Origin: Bacillus sp. FJAT-28004
Lineage (GTDB): Bacteria; Bacillota; Bacilli; Paenibacillales; Paenibacillaceae
Direction: 5' to 3'
Assembly (NCBI RefSeq): GCF_001280845.1
Contig: NZ_LGHP01000001.1
Coordinates: forward strand, 4,745,383 to 4,809,382
DNA length: 64,000 nt
Shown here: piece after piece, positions 26,526 through 35,850 of the stretch
Layout: each line of letters starts with the position of its first letter
Numbering within the stretch: the stretch's first letter is position 1
Program-made: the position numbers and the translations under genes
Notes under the pieces: model-generated
What the model was told of the DNA's origin: nothing
Databases searched by the model: none
Seen by the model: the letters and a program-made list of their open reading frames with translations, nothing else

Positions 26526-28073
26526 ATGGCAATTCGCAGAGCGTTAATTAGTGTTTCGGATAAGTCAGGAATCGTGGAGTTTTCTAGAGAACTGGCTAGC
26601 CTAGGTGTGCAAATTATTTCGACGGGCGGTACATTCAGCCTGCTGCAAAAGGAAGGCATTCCGGTTATCGGTATTTCCGATGTAACGGGCTTCCCGGAGG
26701 TTTTGGATGGTCGTGTCAAAACGCTTCACCCGGCCGTACATAGCGGCTTGCTCGCGGTGCGTGACAATGAAGAGCATCAGAACACGATGAAGGAGCTTGG
26801 CCTGGATTACATCGACCTCGTTGTCGTTAACTTGTATCCGTTCAAAGAAACGATTGCGAAACCTGATGTTTCCTATGAGGATGCGATCGAAAATATCGAT
26901 ATCGGCGGCCCGACGATGCTTCGTTCAGCTGCCAAAAACCACGCATTCGTAACGGTTGTAGTGGATACTGCCGACTACGGTACGGTAATTGAGGAATTGA
27001 AAGCACAAGGCGATACGACGCTTGAGACGCGCAAACGCCTGACCGCTAAAGTGTTCCGTCATACTGCGGCTTATGATTCCCTTATCTCTGATTACTTGAC
27101 CAAGCAAGTGGGCGAATCATTGCCTGAAACGTACACAGTTACTTACGAGAAGGTACAGGATCTTCGTTACGGCGAGAACCCGCACCAGAAAGCTGCTTTC
27201 TATAGCAAGCCGCTTGCAGCAGCAGGCAGTGTTACGACTGCTGAACAGCTGCATGGCAAAGAACTTTCTTATAACAATATTAGCGATGCCAACGCTTCAC
27301 TCGCGATTCTTAAAGAATTCGATGAGCCAGCAGTAGTTGCTGTAAAACATATGAACCCTTGCGGCGTAGGAATCGGCGCTACAATCCATGAGGCTTATCA
27401 AAAAGCATACGCGGCTGACCCAACCTCGATCTTCGGCGGTATCGTTGCTGCTAACCGCACGATCGGCGCTGATACGGCTGAGCTGCTTGGCGGTATTTTC
27501 CTTGAAATCATCATCGCGCCTGACTTCACGCCAGAAGCGCTAGAGATTTTGACTAAGAAGAAAAACATCCGTTTGATGAAGCTGGGCGAGCTTTCCACTG
27601 CTGGCGAGCGCAAGCCGGAATGGCTTGTGACTTCTGTTGATGGCGGTATGCTCGTACAAGAGAGCGATGTTCACTCGGTTACAGAAGCAGATTTGCAATT
27701 TGTAACAGATCGCAAACCGACTGCAGAAGAGCTTAAACAGCTGCTATTTGGCTGGAAAGTCGTTAAGCATGTGAAATCCAATGCGATTTTACTTGCGAAG
27801 GACGATATGACTATTGGCGTTGGCGCCGGTCAAATGAACCGCGTAGGCGCGGCTCGCATTGCGATTGAACAAGCTGGCGAAGCGGCAAAAGGAGCAACAC
27901 TTGCTTCTGACGCATTTTTCCCAATGGGCGATACGGTAGAGCTTGCTGCCAAAGCAGGAATCACGGCTATCATTCAACCAGGTGGCTCAATCAAAGACGC
28001 AGAGTCGATTGCTGCGGCTAATGCGAATAACATCGCAATGGTGTTCACAAGCGTACGTCACTTTAAACACTAG
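26526..28073 (+). CDS. purH: Bifunctional AICAR transformylase/IMP cyclohydrolase PurH
   Basis: 515 residues; performs the last two steps to IMP. The N-terminal cyclohydrolase domain (about 1-195) begins RRALISVSDKSGIVEF and has the DGRVKTLHPAVH segment. The C-terminal transformylase domain carries VAVKHMNPCGVGIG with the catalytic Lys-His pair, and SDAFFPMGDTVE. GAGGAGG lies about 8 nt before ATG. A candidate terminator follows, although purD continues the pathway. Confidence 0.97.
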   Translation: MAIRRALISVSDKSGIVEFSRELASLGVQIISTGGTFSLLQKEGIPVIGISDVTGFPEVLDGRVKTLHPAVHSGLLAVRDNEEHQNTMKELGLDYIDLVVVNLYPFKETIAKPDVSYEDAIENIDIGGPTMLRSAAKNHAFVTVVVDTADYGTVIEELKAQGDTTLETRKRLTAKVFRHTAAYDSLISDYLTKQVGESLPETYTVTYEKVQDLRYGENPHQKAAFYSKPLAAAGSVTTAEQLHGKELSYNNISDANASLAILKEFDEPAVVAVKHMNPCGVGIGATIHEAYQKAYAADPTSIFGGIVAANRTIGADTAELLGGIFLEIIIAPDFTPEALEILTKKKNIRLMKLGELSTAGERKPEWLVTSVDGGMLVQESDVHSVTEADLQFVTDRKPTAEELKQLLFGWKVVKHVKSNAILLAKDDMTIGVGAGQMNRVGAARIAIEQAGEAAKGATLASDAFFPMGDTVELAAKAGITAIIQPGGSIKDAESIAAANANNIAMVFTSVRHFKH

Positions 28074-28097
28074 AATCAAACGCATCTATTCAAATAG

Positions 28098-28150
28098 GCA
28101 GCCGCACGTTAACGACAGAGAGCTGGCGCGGGCGGCGGCTGCATTTTTTA
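28098..28150 (+). terminator. Candidate intra-operon terminator between purH and purD
   Basis: GCAGCCGC (28098-28105) pairs with GCGGCTGC (28135-28142) around a 29-nt loop and is followed by ATTTTTT. It lies 24 nt after purH and 136 nt before purD. It may attenuate purD expression. Confidence 0.6.
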
Positions 28151-28211
28151 AAATATAAGAATTTATAAGTTTGTTAGCTTATAAAGGGCTTATATTTCTC
28201 CGTCAAAGCTG

Positions 28212-28245
28212 CTTCAGCGTCGAGAGGTCGCCGAAGGCGTTTTTG
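28212..28245 (+). promoter_or_regulatory. Second hairpin in the purD leader
   Basis: CTTCaGCG (28212-28219) pairs with CGCcGAAG (28229-28236), or a shorter CGCC-GAA-GGCG forms, followed by TTTTT at 28240-28244. It is 33 nt before the purD start and could act as a weak terminator. Confidence 0.4.
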
Positions 28246-28277
28246 CTTGTATTTAGTCATTTGGGAGGTTAATCGTT

Positions 28278-29543
28278 ATGCGTATTTTGGTAGTTGGCGG
28301 CGGTGGACGAGAGCATGCAATCGTCTGGGCGCTTAAGAAAAGCGAGAAGGTAAAAGAAGTTTTTTGCGCGCCAGGCAACGCAGGTATTGCACAGCTTGCT
28401 GAAATTGTACCGATTGCGGTCAATCAATTCGATGAGCTTATTCAGTTCGCTAAGGATGCATCAATCGATCTTGTTTTTGTAGGTCCGGATGATCCGCTTG
28501 CGGATGGTATTGTAGATGCATTCGAAGCAGCTGGAATCGTGGCATATGGTCCGCGCAAAAATGCGGCTGAAATCGAAGGCAGCAAAATTTTCATGAAAAA
28601 TTTGCTAAAAAAATACGATATTCCAACAGCGAAATATGAAACATTCACGGATTATGAATCAGCGTCCGCGTACCTTCGCGAGCAATCCGCTCCCATCGTT
28701 ATTAAAGCTGATGGGCTTGCAGCAGGCAAAGGGGTTACGGTTGCGGCAACGATTGAAGAAGCCGAACAGGCACTGCGCGAGATGATGGTGGATAAAGTGT
28801 TCGGCCAAGCGGGCAGTCAGATCGTCATTGAGGAATGTCTAGTGGGGCAAGAGATGTCGATTCTCGCCTTCGTTGACGGAGAAACGGTTCGCGCAATGGT
28901 GCCTGCACAGGATCATAAGCCGATTTTTGATGGAGACAAAGGTCCGAATACAGGCGGCATGGGCACCTATACACCACTGCCTCATATCGATCAAGCAATT
29001 ATAGACGAATCGATTCAGAACATCATTATTCCAACAGCAAAAGCGATGGTCAGCGAAGGTCGTCCATTCCGCGGTGTTCTGTTTGCTGGTCTTATGATTA
29101 CGAAGGACGGCCCAAAAACGATCGAATTCAATGCTCGCATGGGTGATCCTGAAACTCAGGTTGTACTGCCGCGTTTGCAAACGGATTTGATCGACATCGT
29201 GCTTGCATCGCTGAATGGCAATCTGGATCAACTGGACATTCAGTGGAGCGAGGAAGCAGCGGTTTGTGTTGTTGTAGCATCAGAAGGTTATCCAGCTACT
29301 TATCCAAAGGGACGTGTAATCAGCGGTCTTGCAGAAGCAGAAGCGCAAGGCGCACTCGTGTTCCACGCGGGGACAGCCGAGAAAGATGGGCAATTCGTTA
29401 CTAACGGAGGCCGAGTGCTAGGTATCGTTGGCCGTGGCCGCGATATTGCAGAAGCTCGTGCACGTGCTTATGAAGCGGTTAGTGTGATTGACTTTGAAGG
29501 CAAACAAAACCGTACTGACATTGCAGCTAAAGCATTAATCTAA
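28278..29543 (+). CDS. purD: Phosphoribosylamine-glycine ligase PurD
   Basis: 421-residue ATP-grasp enzyme that joins phosphoribosylamine and glycine (step 2). Motifs are ILVVGGGGREHAI at the N-terminus, the ATP-grasp loop KADGLAAGKGV, HKPIFDGDKGPNTGGMGTY, and EFNARMGDPETQ, which binds metal. GGGAGG lies about 9 nt before ATG 28278. It is the last pur gene of the cluster and is followed by a strong terminator. Confidence 0.97.
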   Translation: MRILVVGGGGREHAIVWALKKSEKVKEVFCAPGNAGIAQLAEIVPIAVNQFDELIQFAKDASIDLVFVGPDDPLADGIVDAFEAAGIVAYGPRKNAAEIEGSKIFMKNLLKKYDIPTAKYETFTDYESASAYLREQSAPIVIKADGLAAGKGVTVAATIEEAEQALREMMVDKVFGQAGSQIVIEECLVGQEMSILAFVDGETVRAMVPAQDHKPIFDGDKGPNTGGMGTYTPLPHIDQAIIDESIQNIIIPTAKAMVSEGRPFRGVLFAGLMITKDGPKTIEFNARMGDPETQVVLPRLQTDLIDIVLASLNGNLDQLDIQWSEEAAVCVVVASEGYPATYPKGRVISGLAEAEAQGALVFHAGTAEKDGQFVTNGGRVLGIVGRGRDIAEARARAYEAVSVIDFEGKQNRTDIAAKALI

Positions 29544-29587
29544 GCTGCCTTAGTATGATGTAAAGGAATGGCTTTTATTTTAATTTG

Positions 29588-29619
29588 GTCAACCAGAAAT
29601 CTCTGGTTGGCTTTTTTTT
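29588..29619 (+). terminator. Rho-independent terminator at the end of the pur operon
   Basis: GTCAACCAGA pairs with TCTGGTTGGC around a short AATC loop and is followed by at least seven T's. Confidence 0.93.
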
Positions 29620-29677
29620 ATTTTCGCCTATTTTGATGCCATATGTGTCAAAATCACTCGAATGGTGTTACTAATTT

Positions 29678-29706
29678 GTAACTCTATCAATTTACTGCAG
29701 AGTTAC
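29678..29706 (+). repeat. Inverted repeat upstream of the deacetylase lipoprotein gene
   Basis: GTAACTCT (29678-29685) and AGAGTTAC (29699-29706) are perfect 8-bp arms, 13 nt apart, 37 nt before the start codon. It could be an operator or a leader hairpin. Confidence 0.5.
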
Positions 29707-29742
29707 AATGAAACTATCAGCGAGGAATAGAAGGTGAGCGTA

Positions 29743-30669
29743 ATGAAAAAAGTAAGACGGCGTCGTTTTTTGTTTTTAGGAATCATATTGACTGTAGTAA
29801 TCATGAGCCTCAGCGCTTGTGGGGCAAAGGGCGGATTAAGCTTATCCACGCTTTTGACAGGCGAGAAGAACCCCATTGTGGATAAAGGAGATACCGAGAA
29901 AGGGCCGGAAACTGGAAGCGGTGCCACGGGTGACGGAGACGTCATTATCATTGGTAATGACGGTGGCAAAGACAGTGAAATCATCCATGGCGATGTCGAT
30001 AACAAGCCAGGCGATTCAGATATGGAAAAGCCTGATGTTCCCGTAACGGAAAAGCTGGACGAGCCTGATCAAATGACTGCAACGAAGCCAGGCAAAGGTG
30101 ATAAGCTTATCGCGCTCACGTTCGACGATGGCCCAGATAAGCGTTATACAACCGATATTTTGGATATCCTGAAGGAAAAAGGAGTAAAGGCAACATTTTT
30201 TGTTGTCGGACAACAAGTTACCAAATATCCAGAGGTACTACAGCGTATCGTAGATGAAGGGCATGCAATCGGCAATCATACAAACAATCATAAGGATCTA
30301 TCTAAGCTAGACGAGCAGCAAATTATTGAGCAATTCAAAACGGCGGATACAGCCATTAAAGAAGCGATTGGCATTACACCGGTTATGGTACGCGCACCCT
30401 ATGGGGCAGTATCGGATACGCTTAAGACATTATTGAAAGAAAATCATCGTGAATTAATCAGCTGGAATATCGACACGCGTGATTGGGCTGGAACCTCATC
30501 ATCAGATATGATCAAAATGATAAAGAAAGAAGCAAAGCCAAATGGTATGATATTAATGCATTCTTTTGGCAACAAGCATATTAAGAATACGGTACATGCT
30601 CTACCTGCCATTATTGATGTTTTGGAAAATATGGGTTATACATTAGTCACTGCCGATCAATTAGCTTAA
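29743..30669 (+). CDS. Polysaccharide deacetylase lipoprotein
   Basis: 308 residues. A basic N-terminus and hydrophobic segment end in the lipobox LSAC near residue 28. A low-complexity Gly/Asp/Lys linker leads to a NodB domain from about residue 110. Motif 1 is LTFDDGPD with the catalytic Asp. HAIGNHTNNHKDL holds the metal histidines, RAPYGA the catalytic Arg, WNIDTRDWAG follows, and MHS is at the end. It should deacetylate peptidoglycan or another wall polysaccharide at the membrane surface. Start ATG 29743 follows AAGGTG. Confidence 0.9.
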   Translation: MKKVRRRRFLFLGIILTVVIMSLSACGAKGGLSLSTLLTGEKNPIVDKGDTEKGPETGSGATGDGDVIIIGNDGGKDSEIIHGDVDNKPGDSDMEKPDVPVTEKLDEPDQMTATKPGKGDKLIALTFDDGPDKRYTTDILDILKEKGVKATFFVVGQQVTKYPEVLQRIVDEGHAIGNHTNNHKDLSKLDEQQIIEQFKTADTAIKEAIGITPVMVRAPYGAVSDTLKTLLKENHRELISWNIDTRDWAGTSSSDMIKMIKKEAKPNGMILMHSFGNKHIKNTVHALPAIIDVLENMGYTLVTADQLA

Positions 30670-30698
30670 CTGGGAACATGCACGAGGAGGCTGCAAAG

Positions 30699-32144
30699 TT
30701 GGATAACGTTAGTGATAGGAATGCTAGGAATAGGCGTGGATCAATCATGAGATGGAGCCTGATGCTCGGTGGCATGATTTCACTCCTATTCCTCGCAACT
30801 GGCTGTCGTTATACAGCCGCGCCTGCAGATCTTCTGCAGAAGCCAGCTATTTCACCCGAGAAGCAGGCCATTGTGCAGGCGATTGAAAAAAATTTACCGG
30901 ATTACAGCAAGCTAACGTTGCCTCTTAGAGAGGATCATATGGAAGCCATTCGCTTGATTGATGTGGATGGAGATGGCAAGGAAGAGGCTATCGTTTCTTA
31001 TTACAATGAATATAGCTCACCTGAGTTAATGGTGTTCAAATATACGGATTTATCGTGGAAACCTTGGGTACTCATTCAGCAGCCGCTGGCCAGATTAATC
31101 GATTGGTTGAAAATAGAGGATCTCGATAACGATGGTCAAATGGAAATTATGATCGGATGGATCGGAGCATTTGATAGTCCGAATGTACTGGAGATTTATT
31201 CGTTTGAATCGAAGCCTATTCGCAACGACACTGGCAAATTAACATTAAAGCCTCTGGAGACTTTGCCCTATTCTTATGGAGATACGGGCGATATTAATGA
31301 TGACGGACGAATGGAGCTCGCGATCATTTCGGAGATCGGTACGAATCAAGAAATGGCGTTGCCTGAATTTCATTTAACGATTTACAATTGGATAAACGGC
31401 AGCATGCGGGAGATACATACAGAGAACCTGTATAAAGATGTGAATAATTATGACCGTTTGCTCATTGGACGGATTTCACCAAGTCGAAGAGGCATTATTT
31501 TGGAAGCATCCACCGGTGCACACAGCACCTATACCACCATGTACGTGTGGGAGAGGAATAAGCTGAGACTCGTTTATCCAAATCGCTCTATCTCGCAGGA
31601 AGGGATTAGCGGTACGCCAACGATGAGCAAGGATATTAATGGCGATGGTATTTTTGAACTGCCATGGGCGAAAGAGGCACCGGGTTATTCAGAAGTTCCT
31701 TATTCCAATTCCAAATGGTTGAATGAATGGATGCAATGGGACGGCAAATCTGATTTTGTGAAAATAACGGAGGAATTCTCCGACTATAGCTATGGTATAC
31801 AGCTTCGAATTCCAGAACAATGGATAGGACGCTATACGATGCACAGCTTGAACGAGCCTTATTCCCTCGTATCTATCGATTACTGGAATGAGAAATTGAA
31901 TGTTACAGCCAAGCTGGCAACCTTATATGCGGTGCCGCAGAAGCAGTGGGATACCGTTGAATCCACTTGGAAGCAGCAGTCTAAACGATATCGGCAGCTT
32001 ATGACGGACAGTGGAAATGTTTTTGCGGTTTCATTCGTAACGGAAGCTCCAGCCGAGTGGCCCGCAGAAGAGCGGCAAGCATTTAGCGAGATGGCCGGGG
32101 TAGAAGCAGAGTTTGCATCTTCTCTTACCATCCGTAACGATTAA
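30699..32144 (+). CDS. Lipoprotein with FG-GAP/VCBS-like calcium-type repeats
   Basis: About 481 residues from a TTG start at 30699 that has GAGGAGG 8 nt upstream; ATG 30678 has none. A lipobox (LATGC) follows a hydrophobic segment. Several DxDxDG-type loops (DVDGDGKEEA, DLDNDGQMEI, DINDDGRMEL, DINGDGIFEL) mark beta-propeller repeats of FG-GAP or VCBS type that often bind calcium. Function unknown. It lies between the deacetylase gene and a two-component pair in one apparent operon, so it could be an envelope sensor or a target of that pair. Confidence 0.8.
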   Translation: MDNVSDRNARNRRGSIMRWSLMLGGMISLLFLATGCRYTAAPADLLQKPAISPEKQAIVQAIEKNLPDYSKLTLPLREDHMEAIRLIDVDGDGKEEAIVSYYNEYSSPELMVFKYTDLSWKPWVLIQQPLARLIDWLKIEDLDNDGQMEIMIGWIGAFDSPNVLEIYSFESKPIRNDTGKLTLKPLETLPYSYGDTGDINDDGRMELAIISEIGTNQEMALPEFHLTIYNWINGSMREIHTENLYKDVNNYDRLLIGRISPSRRGIILEASTGAHSTYTTMYVWERNKLRLVYPNRSISQEGISGTPTMSKDINGDGIFELPWAKEAPGYSEVPYSNSKWLNEWMQWDGKSDFVKITEEFSDYSYGIQLRIPEQWIGRYTMHSLNEPYSLVSIDYWNEKLNVTAKLATLYAVPQKQWDTVESTWKQQSKRYRQLMTDSGNVFAVSFVTEAPAEWPAEERQAFSEMAGVEAEFASSLTIRND

Positions 32145-32169
32145 GAGAGAAAAGCGGGTGCATTAAGCT

Positions 32170-33018
32170 ATGCGTATATTATTGTTGGAGGATGAGGAGT
32201 CCATCCGCGGCTTCGTTCGCATTAATCTGAAGCGCAACGATATGGAAGTTATAGAAGCCGAAACGGGCGAATCAGCTTTAGCTCTTGCAGATACGGAAGG
32301 ACCTATCGATATTGCGCTGCTTGACGTTATGCTCCCGACGATAAGCGGTTTTGAGGTGTGCGAGCAGCTGCGTGCCCGTTATCCGCGAATGGGCATTATT
32401 ATGCTTACAGCGAAGTCGCAGGAAGAGGATAAAATACATGGTTTGGAGCTAGGGGCAGACGATTATGTCCAGAAGCCGTTCAGTCCCGGTGAGCTTATTG
32501 CACGGATTAAATCACTCTATCGGAGAATGAAGCCACGGTTAGATGAGCAGGAACAAGAGATTAAGGCTGCTTCCGAAGGGATTGCAGCAAGCGAAGAAGT
32601 TTATCGGAGTGAAGCAGAGACTATGGCTGCAGCGTCATCTGCAATCTATGGACAGCGACCTATGGAAGAACAGCTGCCTACGATTTATGGAAATGGAAGC
32701 TTTCATCAGGAGCTGCATGTAAATCCCTTCCGTCTTTCCGTAGCAGAACGGAAGTTGTGGAAGCAGGGTAAGGAAATTATTTTGACGCCTACGGAGTGGA
32801 CACTTGTACGACTGTTGATGGAACGAGTCGGCGAGAGCGTCAGCCGAGATCATATTTTGACAGAGGTATGGGGTAGATATTACGTTGGCGATCTTAAGGT
32901 AGTGGATGTGAACATTCGAAGAATTCGCCAGAAAATCGAGAAAAACCCATCCGATCCCGCCTTTATTGAGACGGTTTGGGGTTATGGTTATCGGTGGAAG
33001 CGGGGCGGCGAAGAATGA
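32170..33018 (+). CDS. OmpR-family response regulator with long linker
   Basis: 282 residues. The receiver domain (about 1-120) has acidic Glu7-Asp8, phosphoacceptor Asp52 in ALLDVMLP, and Lys102 in DDYVQKPF. A winged-helix DNA-binding domain (about 185-278) ends VVDVNIRRIRQKIEKNP. The linker is about 65 residues of Glu/Ala/Ser-rich sequence, far longer than in most OmpR-type proteins (usually about 10-20), which would loosen the coupling between domains. It overlaps the kinase gene by 4 nt. Confidence 0.92.
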   Translation: MRILLLEDEESIRGFVRINLKRNDMEVIEAETGESALALADTEGPIDIALLDVMLPTISGFEVCEQLRARYPRMGIIMLTAKSQEEDKIHGLELGADDYVQKPFSPGELIARIKSLYRRMKPRLDEQEQEIKAASEGIAASEEVYRSEAETMAAASSAIYGQRPMEEQLPTIYGNGSFHQELHVNPFRLSVAERKLWKQGKEIILTPTEWTLVRLLMERVGESVSRDHILTEVWGRYYVGDLKVVDVNIRRIRQKIEKNPSDPAFIETVWGYGYRWKRGGEE

Positions 33019-34409
33019 AAAGCGTACAAACGAGAATGGTGTGGAGCTATTTGCTGCTCATCGTGCTTGTCGTCAGCGTACTTGGTGGCGTGTTCGCAGC
33101 ATTAATGTGGAATTACTATTATGGAAGCGCACAAAGCTCGGTTAAGCAGCGCGCGGAATCGGCGTTAACGCTGCATAGCCGTTCTCTGTCCTCGCTTACG
33201 GTGAAGGATCAGGGCGATTATATTTTGCAATATATGGTTGAGAGCGGCACCAGACTGCAACTGCTTGACAGCACTGGTCAAATTCGGATTGACTCCGACG
33301 GTTTTGCTCCGGATATTCGTTATACGACGGCTGACGTGAAGTCGGCTATTGCTGGAGTAACGGGAAGCTGGAGGGGGGTTGACCCCTATTATGGTGAACG
33401 TGTTATGTCGGTTACAATTCCGTTATGGAATGAAACGAGAGTTGTATCCATGCTTCGTTATTCAGCGTCCTTGAATCAAGTGGATGCGATGGTGAGCTTG
33501 CTTATCCGGATGGCAACTGCGGTTGGTATCGGTGTTGTCCTTTTGTTTCTTGGCTTAAGCTTATTTCTCGCCCAGCGTATAGTGAAGCCGATTCGTGAGC
33601 TAACACGTGCGGCGCGCTATATGGCTGAGGGTGATTGGACGCATCGAGCTATTCAACGAAATGATGATGAAATAGGTCAGCTGGCGGAAACGTTTAATGC
33701 TATGGTCTTGGAGCTGAGTAAACGGGAGAAGCTGAAGGACGATTTCATATCTTCTATATCACATGAGCTTCGCACGCCGCTTACATCGATAAAGGGCTGG
33801 AGTGAAACACTAAAGGAAAGCGAGCCTACCGAGGACGATGAAGAGGTAAAGCTCGGTTTGTCCATTATTAGCAAGGAAACGGAACGCTTATCGGGGCTTG
33901 TCGAGGATTTGCTCGACTTCTCGAAGCTGTCGGCCAGGACGATGGAGCTGCATAGTGAAGTGCTTGATTTCAATGGTCCGGTTAAGGAGACGGTTAATCA
34001 GCTGGGAGTTCGTGAGGAGCATACACGGGTACGGATTCTAGCTAACTATGGAAAAAGCCCGATTGTGGTTCGAGGGGATGCAAATCGGCTTAAGCAGGTA
34101 ATCATCAATTTAATTGACAATGCGCTCAAGTTTACACCTGCGGGGGGCACCATTCGTGTAGCAACGACGATCGAACAGGAAAGCGCGATGCTCACCGTAG
34201 CGGATACCGGCTGTGGGATTGAAGCAGATGACTTACCACATGTTACAGAAAAGTTTTATAAAGCCAGTACGGGTCAAGGTGGATCTGGTCTTGGACTCGC
34301 TATATGCAAGGAGATTATTGAGCTCCACGGCGGTCAGCTAACCATTGACAGCGAACGTGGAGCTGGTACAATTGTGACGATTAGAGTACCGATTATGCAC
34401 GAGGAATAA
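33015..34409 (+). CDS. Sensor histidine kinase
   Basis: 464 residues: two membrane helices (about 8-31 and 160-185) around a 130-residue extracellular sensor, a HAMP domain (about 186-238), and a HisKA domain with SISHELRTPLTSIKGW (phosphoacceptor His). The ATPase domain has NLIDNALKFTP, DTGCGIEADD and GGSGLGLAICKEI. The ATG overlaps the response-regulator stop (ATGA), so the two are a cognate pair. The neighbouring deacetylase and lipoprotein suggest an envelope signal; that is inference. Confidence 0.93.
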   Translation: MKSVQTRMVWSYLLLIVLVVSVLGGVFAALMWNYYYGSAQSSVKQRAESALTLHSRSLSSLTVKDQGDYILQYMVESGTRLQLLDSTGQIRIDSDGFAPDIRYTTADVKSAIAGVTGSWRGVDPYYGERVMSVTIPLWNETRVVSMLRYSASLNQVDAMVSLLIRMATAVGIGVVLLFLGLSLFLAQRIVKPIRELTRAARYMAEGDWTHRAIQRNDDEIGQLAETFNAMVLELSKREKLKDDFISSISHELRTPLTSIKGWSETLKESEPTEDDEEVKLGLSIISKETERLSGLVEDLLDFSKLSARTMELHSEVLDFNGPVKETVNQLGVREEHTRVRILANYGKSPIVVRGDANRLKQVIINLIDNALKFTPAGGTIRVATTIEQESAMLTVADTGCGIEADDLPHVTEKFYKASTGQGGSGLGLAICKEIIELHGGQLTIDSERGAGTIVTIRVPIMHEE

Positions 34410-34443
34410 AACATTTCCTCAGCTTCGGACGGTGCTCCTATCG

Positions 34444-34563
34444 TCATTCTTTGTAGAATAACAGTCTGCGGTTGACAAATACATATAAAACAGCCACTGC
34501 GATTCCTATAATAAGCAGCAAGGACAGCCAATGGTCCTTTATCCACGCAATCCATAAAGGCAT
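34444..34563 (-). CDS. 39-residue single-pass membrane peptide, unknown function
   Basis: A short gene on the minus strand with AGGAGG 9 nt before its ATG. The product begins MPLWIAWIKDHW, has one hydrophobic helix (about residues 13-30) and ends VNRRLLFYKE, so the basic C-terminus should face the cytoplasm. It converges on the kinase gene, 35 bp beyond its stop. I know no family. The strong binding site, clear membrane helix and start/stop fit support a real gene. Confidence 0.65.
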   Translation of the reverse strand: MPLWIAWIKDHWLSLLLIIGIAVAVLYVFVNRRLLFYKE

Positions 34564-34664
34564 TGCTTTGCACCTCCTAAAAATGTGAATCTGCTAAACA
34601 TAGGGGTAGTATGTCCCAATTAGCTGCAGCATAAAGTTAGATGGTTTTATTTTTTTAAGTGAGA

Positions 34665-34694
34665 TTGACAGGTACGGAGCGGTGATGATATTAT
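34665..34694 (+). promoter_or_regulatory. Sigma-A-like promoter of the alpha/beta hydrolase gene
   Basis: TTGACA (34665-34670), 18-nt spacer, TATTAT (34689-34694), 67 nt before the start codon. Confidence 0.65.
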
Positions 34695-34761
34695 GGTTTT
34701 AACATTAAATCATAGTATACGGGTAGGAATTATTATATATAGGCTATCAGGAGGTTATCGG

Positions 34762-35583
34762 ATGGAAAAGCACTTGACGCTGCGACATAATGAGCTTGAG
34801 CTTGCGGCAACGCTGCATTACCCCGCAGATGGAAATAAGAACGATTCAGAAAAAAGGCAAGCCATTATTATATGCCATGGATTCATAGGCTCACGTGTTG
34901 GGGTTGACCGGTTGTTCGTGAAGACGGCTCGTGCGCTTGCGGCGCAAGGCTCTTACGTTCTACGCTTTGATTATGGCGGCTGCGGCGAGAGCAGCGGTGA
35001 CTATGGTGCTCTTGGCTTCGATTCAATGGTGGATCAGACTAGAAGCGCGATTGATTATTTAGCAAGCATGGAATGTGTTGACCCGCTCAGAATTGTATTG
35101 CTCGGTCACAGTCTCGGCGGGGCGGTAGCGATTATGACAGCGGTTAAAGATAAGCGGGCCAAACGTCTTGTGCTCTGGTCGCCAGTTGCGTATCCGTTCA
35201 ATGATATTGTACGTATAGTGGGACGAAGCAGCTATGACGATGCTGTAACTGGAGGTAGCTCCGATTATCAAGGATATACGCTGCAGCCTGTGTTTTTTGA
35301 TTCGCTGCTCCAGCATCAGCCTTTCCAAGCGGCTACTAAATTTGGAGGAGAAGTACTGCTTGTTCATGGTACTAGCGATGAGCTTATACCTGTCGATTAC
35401 AGCTTCTTGTACCAGAAGGTTTTCTGGACCCGTAACGAGGGTCTTTGCGATAAGGAAATTATATTTCAAGCGAATCATACTTACTCTACGCGCAATCACC
35501 AGGAGGAAGCGATACGTGTAACCTCGGAATGGCTCAGCGGTCTTGATAAACAGCAAGAAGAATGGCATCACTGGAGTATTTAA
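34762..35583 (+). CDS. Alpha/beta hydrolase
   Basis: 273 residues with the serine-hydrolase fold. ICHGFIGSR forms the oxyanion region, GHSLGG contains the nucleophile Ser near residue 115, HGTSDELIP holds the acid Asp, and ANHTYS the catalytic His. It resembles cytoplasmic esterases or peptidases of the YfhR/BAAT type; the substrate is unknown. ATG 34762 follows AGGAGG by 7 nt, after a sigma-A promoter. Confidence 0.87.
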   Translation: MEKHLTLRHNELELAATLHYPADGNKNDSEKRQAIIICHGFIGSRVGVDRLFVKTARALAAQGSYVLRFDYGGCGESSGDYGALGFDSMVDQTRSAIDYLASMECVDPLRIVLLGHSLGGAVAIMTAVKDKRAKRLVLWSPVAYPFNDIVRIVGRSSYDDAVTGGSSDYQGYTLQPVFFDSLLQHQPFQAATKFGGEVLLVHGTSDELIPVDYSFLYQKVFWTRNEGLCDKEIIFQANHTYSTRNHQEEAIRVTSEWLSGLDKQQEEWHHWSI

Positions 35584-35602
35584 AGCGAATAGAACGATAA
35601 GA

Positions 35603-35640
35603 AGGGGCAAGTTCTTGTTATGCAAGAGCTTGCCTCTTTT
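35603..35640 (+). terminator. Rho-independent terminator after the hydrolase gene
   Basis: A 15-bp stem (AGGGGCAAGTTCTTG with CAAGAGCTTGCCTCT, two G-U pairs) has a 5-nt loop and ends in four T's. Confidence 0.88.
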
Positions 35641-35850
35641 ATTTGGTCTGACACACATGCGATACTATTTTTTCTGCCCATGACCTTCCCCTCGTTCTGA
35701 CAGGAGATAGTGCTATTGTGTGGAATTTATGGTTTTTTTAAAGGAGAAAGCAACTTATTTGTCGAGACATACGTCCTCAATTGTGTTTAAATGGAAGTAA
35801 AGTGAAAACGAATACATGCTATGTTTTAGCGGGAAAAGGTAGGTTAACGC

